A stretch of 64,000 nt of DNA from Caulobacteraceae bacterium UBA3198 (GCA_002363865.1 DEWY01000010.1:186001-250000); one strand, 5' to 3'; numbered from the stretch's first letter, positions 52,483-61,442 are shown. Numbers and translations are program-made. The notes: generated from the letters alone by a model not told the origin.

Positions 52483-53917
52483 ACTGTTCCCGGTAGCGCT
52501 GCACGATCCGCAGGGCGACGATGTTGAGCATGAGGGTGATCAGGAACAGGGTCAGGCCAAGGCCGAAGGCCGACAGGGTCTTGGGGCTGTCGAATTCCTG
52601 GTCGCCGGTGAGCAGGGTGACGATCTGCACCGTCACGGTGGTCACCGTATCCAGCGGATTGAAGGTGGCCCGGGCCTGAAGGCCGGCGGCCATGGTGACG
52701 ATCATGGTCTCACCCACAGCCCGCGAAATCGCCAGCAGCAGGGCGCCCATGACGCCCGGCAGGGCGGCGGGCATGATGACCCGGGATATGGTCTCCGAGC
52801 GGGTGGCGCCCATGGCCAGGGACCCGTCCCGCAGGGACTGGGGCACGGCGTTGATGATGTCGTCGGACAGGGAGGAGACGAAGGGGATCAGCATGATGCC
52901 CATCACCGCCCCGGCCACCAGGGCCATCTGGTTCTGCACCTGCATCAGATAGAGGCCGAGGCCATCCAGGGGCCCGCCGATGAACTGGGCGCCGAGGCTG
53001 TTGAACGCCCCGCGGAACAGGGGGCCGACCGTCAGGGCGGCGAAGAAGCCATAGACCACCGTCGGGATGCCAGCGAGGATCTCCAGCAGCGGCTTGACCA
53101 CCGCGCGCACCGTCGGCCCGGCATATTCCGAGAGATAGATGGCGGCGAACAGGCCCACGGGCGCAGCCACCGTCATGGCGATCATCATGATCAGGAAGGT
53201 GCCCATGAACAGGGGCACGGCCCCGAAGGCGCCGGACGAGGCCACCTGGTCGGCGCGGATGGCGATCTGCGGATCCCAGGTGAGGCCAAACAGGAATTCA
53301 AAGACCGGCACGGCCTGGAAGAAGCGCCAGCTTTCCCAGACCAGGGAGGCGACGATGCCGAGCGTGGTCAGCACCGCCACCACTGAACAGGCGAGGAAGA
53401 GGACGGCGATCCAGCGCTCCACCCGGGGCCGGGCGGCGAAGTCGGCGCTGAGCCGCGGCCAGGCCATGGCCGCGCCGGCCAGGGCCAGGACGAACGCCCC
53501 GGCCAGGGCGCCGATGACCAGATTGCGATGGATGTCGTAGGCCAGGGCCAGCTTGTCGGCGAAGGCCTCGCCCAGGGCGCCGTCATAGGCGGTCTGGCTC
53601 ACCTGCCCGCCGGTCGCGGTGGCCACCACGTCGTTGTAGAAGACGTCCTGGGTGCTGTCGGGCAGGCTGGCGACCGCGGCCGGCGGATCGCCGCGCAGCA
53701 CGGCCTCTTCCAGCTGGGCGCCGAACAGGCTGACCAGCAGAAGCAGGATGATGGCCGGCGCCGCCGCCCACAGGGCGAGATAGGCGCCGTGATAGCCCGG
53801 CAGGGAATGGAGCAGGCGCGAGCTTCCGCCCGCGGCGCTGAGCACCTTGCGGCGGCCGGCCACATAGGCCGTGGCGGAGAACAGGACGAGCCCGAGGAGG
53901 GCGATCCAGATGAGCAT
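52475..53917 (-). CDS. pstC: Phosphate ABC transporter permease PstC
   Basis: A 480-aa permease partner of PstA. It carries an N-terminal helix, a helix near 55-75 and a periplasmic loop before the transport core. The ABC permease signature is RDGSLAMGATRSETISRVIMPAALPGVMG. FAAIYLSEYAGPTVRAVVKPLLEILAGIPTVVYG is the family block, quoted here only in part for location (about residues 258-290). A Pho box lies about 108 bp upstream, so pstC is probably the first gene of the induced transcript. Confidence 0.95.
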   Translation of the reverse strand: MLIWIALLGLVLFSATAYVAGRRKVLSAAGGSSRLLHSLPGYHGAYLALWAAAPAIILLLLVSLFGAQLEEAVLRGDPPAAVASLPDSTQDVFYNDVVATATGGQVSQTAYDGALGEAFADKLALAYDIHRNLVIGALAGAFVLALAGAAMAWPRLSADFAARPRVERWIAVLFLACSVVAVLTTLGIVASLVWESWRFFQAVPVFEFLFGLTWDPQIAIRADQVASSGAFGAVPLFMGTFLIMMIAMTVAAPVGLFAAIYLSEYAGPTVRAVVKPLLEILAGIPTVVYGFFAALTVGPLFRGAFNSLGAQFIGGPLDGLGLYLMQVQNQMALVAGAVMGIMLIPFVSSLSDDIINAVPQSLRDGSLAMGATRSETISRVIMPAALPGVMGALLLAISRAVGETMIVTMAAGLQARATFNPLDTVTTVTVQIVTLLTGDQEFDSPKTLSAFGLGLTLFLITLMLNIVALRIVQRYREQYD

Positions 53918-54024
53918 TCAGGCCTTCGTTTTGCCGCTCGTCGCGCGCGTCACTACGGTTGGGGCGAGCGGTCGTCGCCCCTCTCCGCGCGGGGCGGAAA
54001 CTGCCTTCCGTTTGCTGATCAAAC

Positions 54025-54042
54025 GCGACAGTTTCATGACAG
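54025..54042 (-). promoter_or_regulatory. Pho box upstream of pstC
   Basis: On the minus strand CTGTCAT-GAAA-CTGTCGC matches the classical Pho box: two 7-bp direct repeats CTGTCAT with a 4-bp A/T-rich spacer. A weaker third unit (TGTAATAAAA) precedes it at the same 11-bp period. It begins just inside the 3' end of phoR and lies about 108 bp before pstC, so PhoB should activate pstCAB-phoU-phoB from here. Confidence 0.8.
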
Positions 54043-55527
54043 TTTTATTACATCGTCCGAGCTTGTTCCCGCCTCGTCCCCAGCCGTGGCGCGGCGGTGG
54101 GCCAGGGGGAAATAGGCGGTGAAAACGGCGCCGTGGCCCGGGCGGCTTTCCACCGCCAGCCCGCCGCGATGGCGGTTCATAATGTGCTTCACGATGGCCA
54201 GACCAAGGCCGGTGCCAAGCTTCTCGCCGCTCTTCTGTCCCTCGACCCGGTAGAAGCGTTCCGTCAGCCGGGGCAGATGCTCCCGGTCCATGCCGGGGCC
54301 AGCGTCGATCACCGACAGGGCGGCGAACCGTTCGGGCCCATGGTCGGGGGTCAGCAGAGACATCCTGGCCGCCTGCTCCATGCGCGGGGCCACGCACGCC
54401 TCGGCGCTGAGGCCGGACTCCAGGAGGATGCGGATCCGGGCGCCGGAGGGGGAGTACTTGAGCGCGTTGTCCACCAGGTTCTGCGCCACCTGGATCACCT
54501 GATCGCGGTCCCCGGTCACGGTGACCTCACCCCGCGGCGGCGCCTCGACCTCGAGAGCCACGCCCTTGTCCCGGGCGAGCGGCGCCAGGGCGTCCACCAC
54601 ATCCAGCAGGGCCGCGGCCAGATCGACATCCTGGAGTGGCCGCACATGTTCGTTGAGCTCGATCCGGCTGAGCGACATCAGGTCGTCGATCAGCCGCGAC
54701 ATCCGCTCGGCCTGGACGTGCATGATCCCGAGGAACCGGTCGCGCGCGCCCTCGTCGCCCCGGGCGTGGCCCCGCAAGGTTTCGATGAAGCCCGACAGGG
54801 AGGCCAGGGGGGTGCGGAGCTCATGGCTGGCGTTGGCCAGGAAGTCGGCCCGCATCCGCTCCACCCGCCGGATGTCGGTCTCGTCATGCAGCACAAGGAG
54901 GGCCAGTTGGGCGCCGTCGCTGGCTGAGCCCAGGGGCCGGGCATAGACCCGGAAGATCCGCTCCTGTACGCCGCCGGACTCATAGACCGCCTCGCCTTCG
55001 AGGCCGCCGAACAGGGCCTCGTCGACCACCTCCAGGACATCGGGGTCGCGGATGGCGGTGACCAGAAGCCCGGCCTCCCGCTGGATCTTGAGGACGCTCC
55101 GCCCCGCCCGGTTGACCATGACGAACCGCCGCCCGGTGAGGTCGTCGGGCTCGTGGGCGGAGATCACCATCACCGGGTCCGGCAGGGCGTTCAGCACCGA
55201 GGTGTAGGGGAGAGTCAGGGCGCCGGCGGCGACCTCCACATGGGTCTGGGCCACCTCGGCGCGGAGCCGGCCGGCCTCCTGCCGGGCGCGGCGCGCCTGG
55301 ATCAGGGTCACGGCCCCCAGAGCGAAGGCCAGCGCGACAGCCAGAAGAAGGTGCGCCCCGCTCGCCAGGACCAGGGCGACCAGGGCGCCGGCGCCGGCCA
55401 GACCGGTCAGGACGACGGGCTGAGCGACGAAACCACGACGGGGTCTCAAGGGCAGGGGTTGGGACGGCTGCGGCACAATCGAATCTCCGTTCGCCGGATC
55501 ATCCACCAAGCCGGACGGGTGTGACAT
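54034..55527 (-). CDS. phoR: Phosphate regulon sensor histidine kinase
   Basis: A 497-residue membrane sensor kinase for PhoB. Two adjacent hydrophobic segments (about 38-75) anchor it without a large periplasmic domain, as in other PhoR proteins. A PAS domain (about 110-220) follows. The HisKA box is NASHELRTPLASLSGF, with HATPase motifs NLVDNALKYSPSG (N), DAGPGMDREHL (G1) and GTGLGLAIVKH (G2). The ATG at 55527 stands just 4 bp from an in-frame GTG of the divergent lovK frame, which argues for a shorter lovK start. Confidence 0.95.
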   Translation of the reverse strand: MSHPSGLVDDPANGDSIVPQPSQPLPLRPRRGFVAQPVVLTGLAGAGALVALVLASGAHLLLAVALAFALGAVTLIQARRARQEAGRLRAEVAQTHVEVAAGALTLPYTSVLNALPDPVMVISAHEPDDLTGRRFVMVNRAGRSVLKIQREAGLLVTAIRDPDVLEVVDEALFGGLEGEAVYESGGVQERIFRVYARPLGSASDGAQLALLVLHDETDIRRVERMRADFLANASHELRTPLASLSGFIETLRGHARGDEGARDRFLGIMHVQAERMSRLIDDLMSLSRIELNEHVRPLQDVDLAAALLDVVDALAPLARDKGVALEVEAPPRGEVTVTGDRDQVIQVAQNLVDNALKYSPSGARIRILLESGLSAEACVAPRMEQAARMSLLTPDHGPERFAALSVIDAGPGMDREHLPRLTERFYRVEGQKSGEKLGTGLGLAIVKHIMNRHRGGLAVESRPGHGAVFTAYFPLAHRRATAGDEAGTSSDDVIKLS

Positions 55528-55639
55528 TGGCGTGACACGTCAAACGAGGCTCGTCCAGGCGTCGGACGAGATCGCGCCGCCATGGAACCCGGACGAAAAA
55601 CCGGCGTTTGCTGCATCCGGGGATTGGTCGGCGTCGAGC

Positions 55640-56716
55640 ATGGCGGAACAAGGAAACAGTTTTTTGGCCGATAGCCTTCTGGCTCCTCGCGCGGGGATCG
55701 ACGACCCCTTCGCCGCGGCCGTCCACGCCACCCGCATGTCGATGGCCATTGTCGACGCCCAGGCGCCCGATCTGCCGATCGTCTTCGTCAATGACGCCTT
55801 CCTCAGAATGACCGGCTACCGGCGCGACGAGGTGATCGGCCGCAACTGCCGCTTCCTGCAGGGCCCCGACACCGATGGCGAGGTGGTCAAGATGCTGTCG
55901 CGCGCCATCAGGCAGGGCGAGGCGGCCAATCTGGACTTGCTGAACTATCGCAAGGACGGGGCGCCCTTCTGGAATGCGCTGCAGATCAGCCCAGTCCGCG
56001 ACGCGGGCGGGCAGATCGTCTACTTCATCGGCTCCCAAGTGGACGTCACCGCGCGCAAGGCCGCCGAGGCCGCCCTGGAAGCCGCCGCCGCCGAGCAGGC
56101 GCGCACAGCACAGCAAGCCCTGGCCGATCGCACCGCCCTGCTCCACGAGGTGGACCACCGGGTGAAGAACAACCTGCAGCTCATCACCTCCCTGCTGGTG
56201 CTGCAGACGAGACGGACCCAGGACGACGCGACCCAGGCGGCCCTGCAGAGCATGCTCTCGCGGGTCAGCGCCATCGCCACGGTGCATCGCCGGCTGTTCC
56301 AGAGCCACGACCTGGAACGCTTCGACGTGGCGACCTTCATCCGCGACCTGATGGGCGATGTCTCTTCCGGGCGCGAGGAGGTGGATATCCACCTGGATCT
56401 GGAACGGGTGGACATCGCCGCGGCCCAGGCGGCCCCCCTGGCCCTGGCCGTCAACGAGCTGGTGGACAACGCCTTCAAGCATGGCCTGGCGCCCGACCGA
56501 CCCGGCCGGCTGACCATTCGGGTGCGCCGTCTGAATGGCCACTATGTGATCGAGGTCTGCGACGATGGGCCGGGCCTTCCCGAGACCGGCGAATTTGAGC
56601 CCGGCTTTGGCCTGACCATCACCAACCTCCTGGCGCAGCAGCTTCGGGCCACCCTCGCCTTCGAACCCGGATCGCCTGGCGTGCGCGCCATACTGAAGCT
56701 CCCCGCCCATGGATAG
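55640..56716 (+). CDS. lovK: LOV blue-light sensor histidine kinase
   Basis: A 358-aa cytosolic kinase. The LOV domain (about 20-135) has the flavin-adduct motif GRNCRFLQG with the photoactive Cys at about residue 70, close to Cys73 of Caulobacter LovK. The HisKA_2/HWE-type kinase has HEVDHRVKNNLQL (phospho-accepting His), NELVDNAFKHGL and DDGPGLPE. In Caulobacter LovK with LovR adjusts cell adhesion and the general stress response. The ATG at 55640 is chosen because the longer frame from GTG 55532 would leave no room for two divergent promoters. It overlaps lovR by 8 nt. Confidence 0.9.
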   Translation: MAEQGNSFLADSLLAPRAGIDDPFAAAVHATRMSMAIVDAQAPDLPIVFVNDAFLRMTGYRRDEVIGRNCRFLQGPDTDGEVVKMLSRAIRQGEAANLDLLNYRKDGAPFWNALQISPVRDAGGQIVYFIGSQVDVTARKAAEAALEAAAAEQARTAQQALADRTALLHEVDHRVKNNLQLITSLLVLQTRRTQDDATQAALQSMLSRVSAIATVHRRLFQSHDLERFDVATFIRDLMGDVSSGREEVDIHLDLERVDIAAAQAAPLALAVNELVDNAFKHGLAPDRPGRLTIRVRRLNGHYVIEVCDDGPGLPETGEFEPGFGLTITNLLAQQLRATLAFEPGSPGVRAILKLPAHG

Positions 56717-57191
56717 GCCCGGTACCCCCATGTCACGCCCCCTGTCTGTGCTGATCGTCGAGGACGAGGTCCTGCTGGCCGTCGAGCTGGGCTTCCTCGT
56801 CCGTGAGGCCGGCTGCCACGAGGTGGGCCATGCGCTGGATTCGGCCAGCGCCGTGGAGCTTGCCCAGACCCTGGAGCCCGACATCGCCCTGGTGGATGTC
56901 CACCTGGCCGACGGCCCCACCGGCGTGGCCGCCGCCCGCCAGATCGCCGAGGGCCAGGGCGCCATCGTCCTGTTCATGACCGCCAATGTGAAGCGGCTGC
57001 CGGAAGACCTGGCCGGGGCCTGCGGCGTGATCGGCAAGCCCTATTCCGATCGCGCGGTGCGCCGGGCCCTGACCTATCTCGCCCGATGCCTGCAGGACGG
57101 CGCCGCCCCGGGCCCGCCGCCCCCGGGTCTGGCCCTTTCGGAGCGGTTCGTCAGCCGCTGGGGCGTCGACCAGCTGGCCCAGGCGGTCTAG
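56709..57191 (+). CDS. lovR: Single-domain response regulator partner of LovK
   Basis: A 160-residue receiver with no output domain: VLIVEDEVLLAVEL (acidic pocket), phospho-acceptor Asp in ALVDVHLADGPTG, Thr in LFMTANV and Lys in VIGKPYSD. This FATGUY-like arrangement (PFxFATG replaced by FMTAN) is as expected for LovR. The Pro-rich stretch after about 125 is a tail. Start 56709 overlaps lovK; MSRP at 56730 is an alternative. It probably drains phosphate from LovK or related HWE kinases. Confidence 0.88.
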   Translation: MDRPGTPMSRPLSVLIVEDEVLLAVELGFLVREAGCHEVGHALDSASAVELAQTLEPDIALVDVHLADGPTGVAAARQIAEGQGAIVLFMTANVKRLPEDLAGACGVIGKPYSDRAVRRALTYLARCLQDGAAPGPPPPGLALSERFVSRWGVDQLAQAV

Positions 57192-57195
57192 GGCC

Positions 57196-57528
57196 ATGGA
57201 CAGCAACGCCCTCCTGCCCGAAATCATCGGCTTCAGCGCCGGCCTCTGTTCGATGATCAGCTTCACCCCCCAGATCATCAAGACCTGGCGGGAGCGGGAC
57301 GCCCGCTCGATCTCCTTGCGGATGTATGTGGTGACGGTGACCGGCTTCAGCCTGTGGGTGACCTATGGGGTGTTGATCGGAAGCCTGCCGGTCATGACCA
57401 CCAATTCCGTCTGCCTGACCCTCTCAGCCCTGATCCTGGCCATGAAGTGGCGCTTCTCCCGCCCTGACTATGTGGCCCGGCGCGACGGTGCGGGCGAGGC
57501 GGTTGGCGCCGGCACGGCGGGTCATTAG
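57196..57528 (+). CDS. SemiSWEET-type sugar transporter
   Basis: A 110-aa protein with three membrane helices and the PQ-loop motif in SMISFTPQIIKTWRERDARSIS, the mark of SemiSWEETs, which dimerise to pass small sugars. The conserved Asn is in TTNSVCLTLS in the third helix. The tail is polar. It lies 4 bp after lovR on the same strand and may be cotranscribed. Confidence 0.88.
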   Translation: MDSNALLPEIIGFSAGLCSMISFTPQIIKTWRERDARSISLRMYVVTVTGFSLWVTYGVLIGSLPVMTTNSVCLTLSALILAMKWRFSRPDYVARRDGAGEAVGAGTAGH

Positions 57529-57589
57529 GATCGCGGCGACTCCCGCGCCCCGGGCGTGGGCGCAGGACGCCGTTTCCCAGGACCACGAC

Positions 57590-59887
57590 ATGACCGATCG
57601 GATCGCCGAAGCCGACGCCGCCTTGAAGGCTGGTCGTCTCGAAGAAGGTATCGCCCTGATCGAGGCCGTCCTGACCGATGAGCCGGGTTCGGCGCTGCGG
57701 CTCTATCAGAACTTCACCAGCCTGCTCTATCGCAAGGGGATGTTCGAGAAGGGCGCCCAATGGTGCCGGGCGGGCCTGGATGTCTATCCGCGGGACGCTG
57801 ATCTGTGGAACGTCCTGGGCGTCTGTCTGCGGCGGATGGGGGAGCCGGAGCAGGCGCTGCAGGCCTTTGAGGCCGGCCTCAAGATCCATCCCAAGAACGA
57901 GGGCCTGCTGCAGAACAAGGGCAACGTCCACAACGACCTGAAGGACGGGCCCGCCGCCGTGGCCATCTTCAGCCGCCTGGTCCGCAATGCGCCGGCCAAC
58001 GCCGAGCTGCAGCGCGCCCTGGGACGCGGCCTGTGGCGATCGGAAGACTACGACAAGGCCGAGATGCGCTTTCGTCTGGCGACCCGCCTGAAGCCGGACC
58101 TGATCGACGCCTGGCTCGACCTGTCGGCCCTGGTGGCCGAGTCCCACACCGCTGACGCAGCCGTCGCGGTCCTCGACGAGGCCCTGAAGGCCAACCCCAT
58201 ACCGCGGCTGATGGAGGCCAAGGCGGTGGCGATCCGGCGCAGCCAGAAGCTTCGCCAGGCCGAGGCCTATCTGAAGGAGATCCTGGAGTCCCATCCGGAC
58301 GAGGCCTGGGCGCACTATCAGCTCGGCGGGGTGATCACCGACTTCGACCGGCCGCGGGCCAATATCCATCTGCGGCGGGCCGTGGAGCTGAAGCCCGACG
58401 ACCTGGACTACCGCATGGCCCTGGTGGAGAGCCTGGTCCGGTCCCGGCATGGGGATGAGGCCGCCCACCTGGACGCCGCCTATGCCGAGCTGAAGGCCGC
58501 CCGCGCCCTGGGAACCCCGAGCGGCGCGGCGCAGCTGAAGGTGGCCTCGGAGGTGCTCTCCCGGGTGGCGGATTTCGCGGGCCTGGACGAGGTCTGCGAC
58601 TTTCAGGAGACGGGCCGCATGTGGGCCGAACAGGGCCGCCACACCGCCCTGCTGAGCCAGCTGTCCCGGGTCAAGACACCGGAAGACCGTGACGAGCTGA
58701 TCCATCAGCACCGGATCTGGGGCGAATTCGTCCAGGAGCGTGTGAAGCGCTATCCCCTGCGCCGCCCCAAGGCGCCGCGGCCGGACAATGGCAAGATCCG
58801 CATCGGCATCATGTCCTCGGACCTGCGGATGCATCCGGTGGCCTATTTCTCCCTGCCCCTGTTTGAGAACATCCCGCGCGAGCGGTTCGAGGTCTACTGC
58901 TACTCCTTCTATCAGGGGCAGGAGGACAACCTTCAGAAGCGCATCACCAGCCTGGTGGACGTCTTCCGCTGGGAACAGGAGATCAGCGACTTCGACGCCG
59001 CCCAGATGATCTGCGACGACCAGCTGGACATGCTGATCGAGCTGGGCGGCTCGACGCACATGAACAAGCTCAATGTGATGGCCTGGAAGCCCGCGCCCCT
59101 GCAGGCCAGCTGGCTTGGCTATCCGCATTCCTCGGGCCTGGACACCATCGACCACCTGATCCTCGACCCCTATCTCGTGCCGCCGCGGCGCGAACTGCTG
59201 ATCGAGCAGCCGTTGCTGATGCCCTCGAGCTGGATCGCGATGGGGGAGCTGGCCTTCCCTGACCGCACCATGGCCGCCGAGCCGCCGGTGGTGGCCAATG
59301 GCTATGTGACCTTCGGGACCGCCAACAATCCCTACAAGTACAGCCGTGAGATGGTCGCCGGATGGGCCCGGGTGACCGCCGCGGTTCCCGACTCTCGCTT
59401 CATGTTCGTCCGGCCCGAAGGCGGCACGGCGGCCTTCCGGGACAATATCTCGGCCATCTTCGAGGCCGAGGGGGTCAGCCGCGACCGGCTGCGCTTCGAG
59501 GCGGTGCGCGGCGCGCACATGCCCTTCTACAACGAGATGGACATCTCCCTGGACACCTTCCCGCAGACCGGCGGCACCACCACGTGCGAGTCCCTGTGGA
59601 TGGGCGTGCCTGTGGTGACCCTGGTCGGCGCGGGCCTGTTCGAGCGGCTGAGCTGCTCCATCCTGGGCAATGCCGGGCTGCACGACCTCTGTACGGGGGA
59701 CCTGGACGGCTACCGGGACGCCGCCGTGCGGCTGGCGGGCGATGTGGAGCGGTTGCGCAAGCTGCGGCGTGAACTGCGGCCGACGCTCAAGGCCAGCCGA
59801 CTGGGCCAGACCAAGGCCTTCGCCGCCGACTTCTACAAGATGCTGGACGCCGCCGTAGTGAGCCGACAGGTGCAGCCCGCCGCCTGA
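57590..59887 (+). CDS. TPR protein with GT41 (SPINDLY/OGT-like) glycosyltransferase domain
   Basis: A 765-residue cytoplasmic glycosyltransferase. About eight to ten tetratricopeptide repeats (about 1-370, e.g. ALQAFEAGLKIHPKNEGLL) precede a GT41 catalytic region (about 390-750) with HPVAYFSLPLFE, SWLGYPHSSGLDTIDH, GYVTFGTANNPYKY and the nucleotide-sugar loop LDTFPQTGGTTTCESLWMGVPVV. Such enzymes O-glycosylate Ser/Thr of proteins bound by the TPRs. In Caulobacter the related FlmG modifies flagellins, so a flagellin or surface protein is a fair guess. The start ATG at 57590 is clear of the upstream frame. Confidence 0.88.
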   Translation: MTDRIAEADAALKAGRLEEGIALIEAVLTDEPGSALRLYQNFTSLLYRKGMFEKGAQWCRAGLDVYPRDADLWNVLGVCLRRMGEPEQALQAFEAGLKIHPKNEGLLQNKGNVHNDLKDGPAAVAIFSRLVRNAPANAELQRALGRGLWRSEDYDKAEMRFRLATRLKPDLIDAWLDLSALVAESHTADAAVAVLDEALKANPIPRLMEAKAVAIRRSQKLRQAEAYLKEILESHPDEAWAHYQLGGVITDFDRPRANIHLRRAVELKPDDLDYRMALVESLVRSRHGDEAAHLDAAYAELKAARALGTPSGAAQLKVASEVLSRVADFAGLDEVCDFQETGRMWAEQGRHTALLSQLSRVKTPEDRDELIHQHRIWGEFVQERVKRYPLRRPKAPRPDNGKIRIGIMSSDLRMHPVAYFSLPLFENIPRERFEVYCYSFYQGQEDNLQKRITSLVDVFRWEQEISDFDAAQMICDDQLDMLIELGGSTHMNKLNVMAWKPAPLQASWLGYPHSSGLDTIDHLILDPYLVPPRRELLIEQPLLMPSSWIAMGELAFPDRTMAAEPPVVANGYVTFGTANNPYKYSREMVAGWARVTAAVPDSRFMFVRPEGGTAAFRDNISAIFEAEGVSRDRLRFEAVRGAHMPFYNEMDISLDTFPQTGGTTTCESLWMGVPVVTLVGAGLFERLSCSILGNAGLHDLCTGDLDGYRDAAVRLAGDVERLRKLRRELRPTLKASRLGQTKAFAADFYKMLDAAVVSRQVQPAA

Positions 59888-59897
59888 CGACGCCTCA

Positions 59898-59956
59898 TGT
59901 CGGAAATATTTGACATCTCCCGAGCGATCGGCTTCATGTGTCTGAAATATTTGACA
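59898..59956. promoter_or_regulatory. Tandem TGTC-N10-GACA operators upstream of the membrane/XRE pair
   Basis: TGTCGGAAATATTTGACA (59898-59915) and TGTCTGAAATATTTGACA (59939-59956) differ at one base, are 41 bp apart, and have TGTC/GACA half-sites around an AAATATTT core. The second ends 15 bp before the start codon at 59971. They most likely bind the XRE regulator encoded two genes on, giving autoregulation. Confidence 0.7.
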
Positions 59957-59970
59957 CCGGGAGAGCCTTA

Positions 59971-60390
59971 ATGTCGTACCGAGAAATGTCGGCCTGGGTC
60001 ATGGGCGCGCTGACGGCCGCCCTGGGACTCCACTATCTGTCCACCTACTTGGACGCCGCCCAGGGCGCTGGGGGCGCCCCACCGGCGGCGGCGACCTTCA
60101 TTCCCTATGTGATTGTCGTGGTGGCGGCCTCGATCACAGCTCAGATCGTCCTTGCGATCCTTGCGCCCAAGAGGGCCGACACGCCGCCCGATGAACGCGA
60201 GCGCCCGCTGCTGGACCGGGCGGGCCATTGGGCCGGCGTAATCCAGGCGGTGCTCGCCGTCACGGCCCTTGTGACCTTCATGCACCGGGAGGACGGCGCT
60301 CTGCTGTTCCACATGATCGTGGGCGGTCTAATCCTGGCTCAGGTGGCGGAGTACGCGCTGCAGATCATCCTGCTGCGCTGGGGATCATGA
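59971..60390 (+). CDS. Small membrane protein paired with an XRE regulator
   Basis: A 139-aa protein with four hydrophobic segments (MSAWVMGALTAALGLHYL, YVIVVVAASITAQIVLAIL, GVIQAVLAVTALVTFM, MIVGGLILAQVAEYALQIIL), similar in layout to DUF2178-type proteins that are commonly encoded next to a short XRE repressor. The function is unknown. The ATG at 59971 follows GGGAGAGCC. The stop overlaps the next start by 4 nt (ATGA). Confidence 0.75.
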   Translation: MSYREMSAWVMGALTAALGLHYLSTYLDAAQGAGGAPPAAATFIPYVIVVVAASITAQIVLAILAPKRADTPPDERERPLLDRAGHWAGVIQAVLAVTALVTFMHREDGALLFHMIVGGLILAQVAEYALQIILLRWGS

Positions 60391-60617
60391 CCGGGCGGAA
60401 GCGGCCGCCCATCACCAACCGGGTTCGCGAGCTGCGCGAGCGGCACGGCCAGATGAGTCAGGCGGCGCTGGGCGATGCGATCGGCGTCACGCGGCAGACA
60501 GTGGTGGCGATCGAGAAGGGCCACTATTCGCCGAGCCTGGAGAGCGCCTTCCGCATCGCACGCCTGTTCGGCGTGGGTGTGGAAGATGTCTTCGGCTGGG
60601 ACGAGCCGCCAGCCTGA
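60387..60617 (+). CDS. XRE-family transcriptional regulator
   Basis: A 76-residue Cro/cI-type DNA-binding protein with no further domain. The helix-turn-helix is SQAALGDAIGVTRQTVVAIEKG, quoted for place (about 23-44), followed by YSPSLESAFRIARLFGVGVEDVF, also standard for this small family. It is translationally coupled to the membrane protein gene. The tandem operators upstream of that gene are its probable target. Confidence 0.88.
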   Translation: MTGRKRPPITNRVRELRERHGQMSQAALGDAIGVTRQTVVAIEKGHYSPSLESAFRIARLFGVGVEDVFGWDEPPA

Positions 60618-60623
60618 GGCTCG

Positions 60624-61442
60624 TCAGGCCTCGAAGAAGCGAGGATTTGCGAGCGCGCCACCGATGACCGCCGCGGGATCGCGGGCGGTGACGCCAAGGG
60701 CGCTGAGGCGCGCCGTTGCGCATTGGGGCGCCGGAGGAAGCGCGCGGTCCTCACCCAAGGTCAGCCGCCAGCCGGCGTGGCTGAAGACCTCCGCCAGCGC
60801 CCGGTTCGCGAGATTGCGGCCGCTGGCGAGATTGACAATCCCCTCGGCGCGGCGATCGGCCATGGCGCTCAGCCCCGCGACGACGTCGTCGGCGTGGATG
60901 TAGTCGCGAACGGCGCTGGGCGCCGACGACGGAAGGTGGATGGTCTTCGCCCGGCGAGCCTGGCGCAACAGGTCGGAGAGGAAGCCGCCGGCGTCGGGCG
61001 TCCAGTCGAAGACGTTGGAGAGGCGCGCCACGGCGCCGCGGCCCTCCGACCGGGCCAGGGTCAGGTTCTCACCGAGCGCCTTGGAGAGGTCATACACATT
61101 GCGCGGGGCGGCGGGATCGAAGGCCAGGATGTCGGCCTCGTCGCCGCCGGCTGCGCCGAGGCTGTCATAGACCCGGGTGGACGACAGATAGATCAGCCGT
61201 TCGAAGCGGGCCTTGGCCAGCACCTGGGCCAGGAAGCCCACATGGGCCTCCACCGTCTCGAAGGGGCGGACATGGAAGTCGCCCGTCAGGCCCGCGCAGT
61301 AGAAGACGGTCCCGAGGTCGCTATCAAACAGCGCCGGATCGCCGCGGGTCGGCGCGTAGACGCTGTCGCTGCGGGCCCGCAAGGCCTGGGCCAGCCGGCC
61401 GCCGATGAAGCCGCCGGCGCCGATGACGGTGAAGCCGCTCAT
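60624..61442 (-). CDS. NAD-dependent epimerase/dehydratase (nucleotide-sugar reductase)
   Basis: A 272-aa extended SDR. The NAD motif is GAGGFIGGRLAQ, the catalytic Ser/Thr is near IYLSSTRVYDS, and YxxxK is YDLSKALGE. In the setting of a deoxysugar cluster it is likely a 4-ketoreductase or epimerase acting on a keto-sugar nucleotide. Its stop converges with the XRE gene (6-bp gap). It overlaps the acyltransferase gene by 4 nt. Confidence 0.85.
   Translation of the reverse strand: MSGFTVIGAGGFIGGRLAQALRARSDSVYAPTRGDPALFDSDLGTVFYCAGLTGDFHVRPFETVEAHVGFLAQVLAKARFERLIYLSSTRVYDSLGAAGGDEADILAFDPAAPRNVYDLSKALGENLTLARSEGRGAVARLSNVFDWTPDAGGFLSDLLRQARRAKTIHLPSSAPSAVRDYIHADDVVAGLSAMADRRAEGIVNLASGRNLANRALAEVFSHAGWRLTLGEDRALPPAPQCATARLSALGVTARDPAAVIGGALANPRFFEA

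Noticed and set aside
57392..59683. Long minus-strand open frame opposite the TPR-glycosyltransferase
   Set aside because: Shadow of a well-supported gene, with no recognisable motif.
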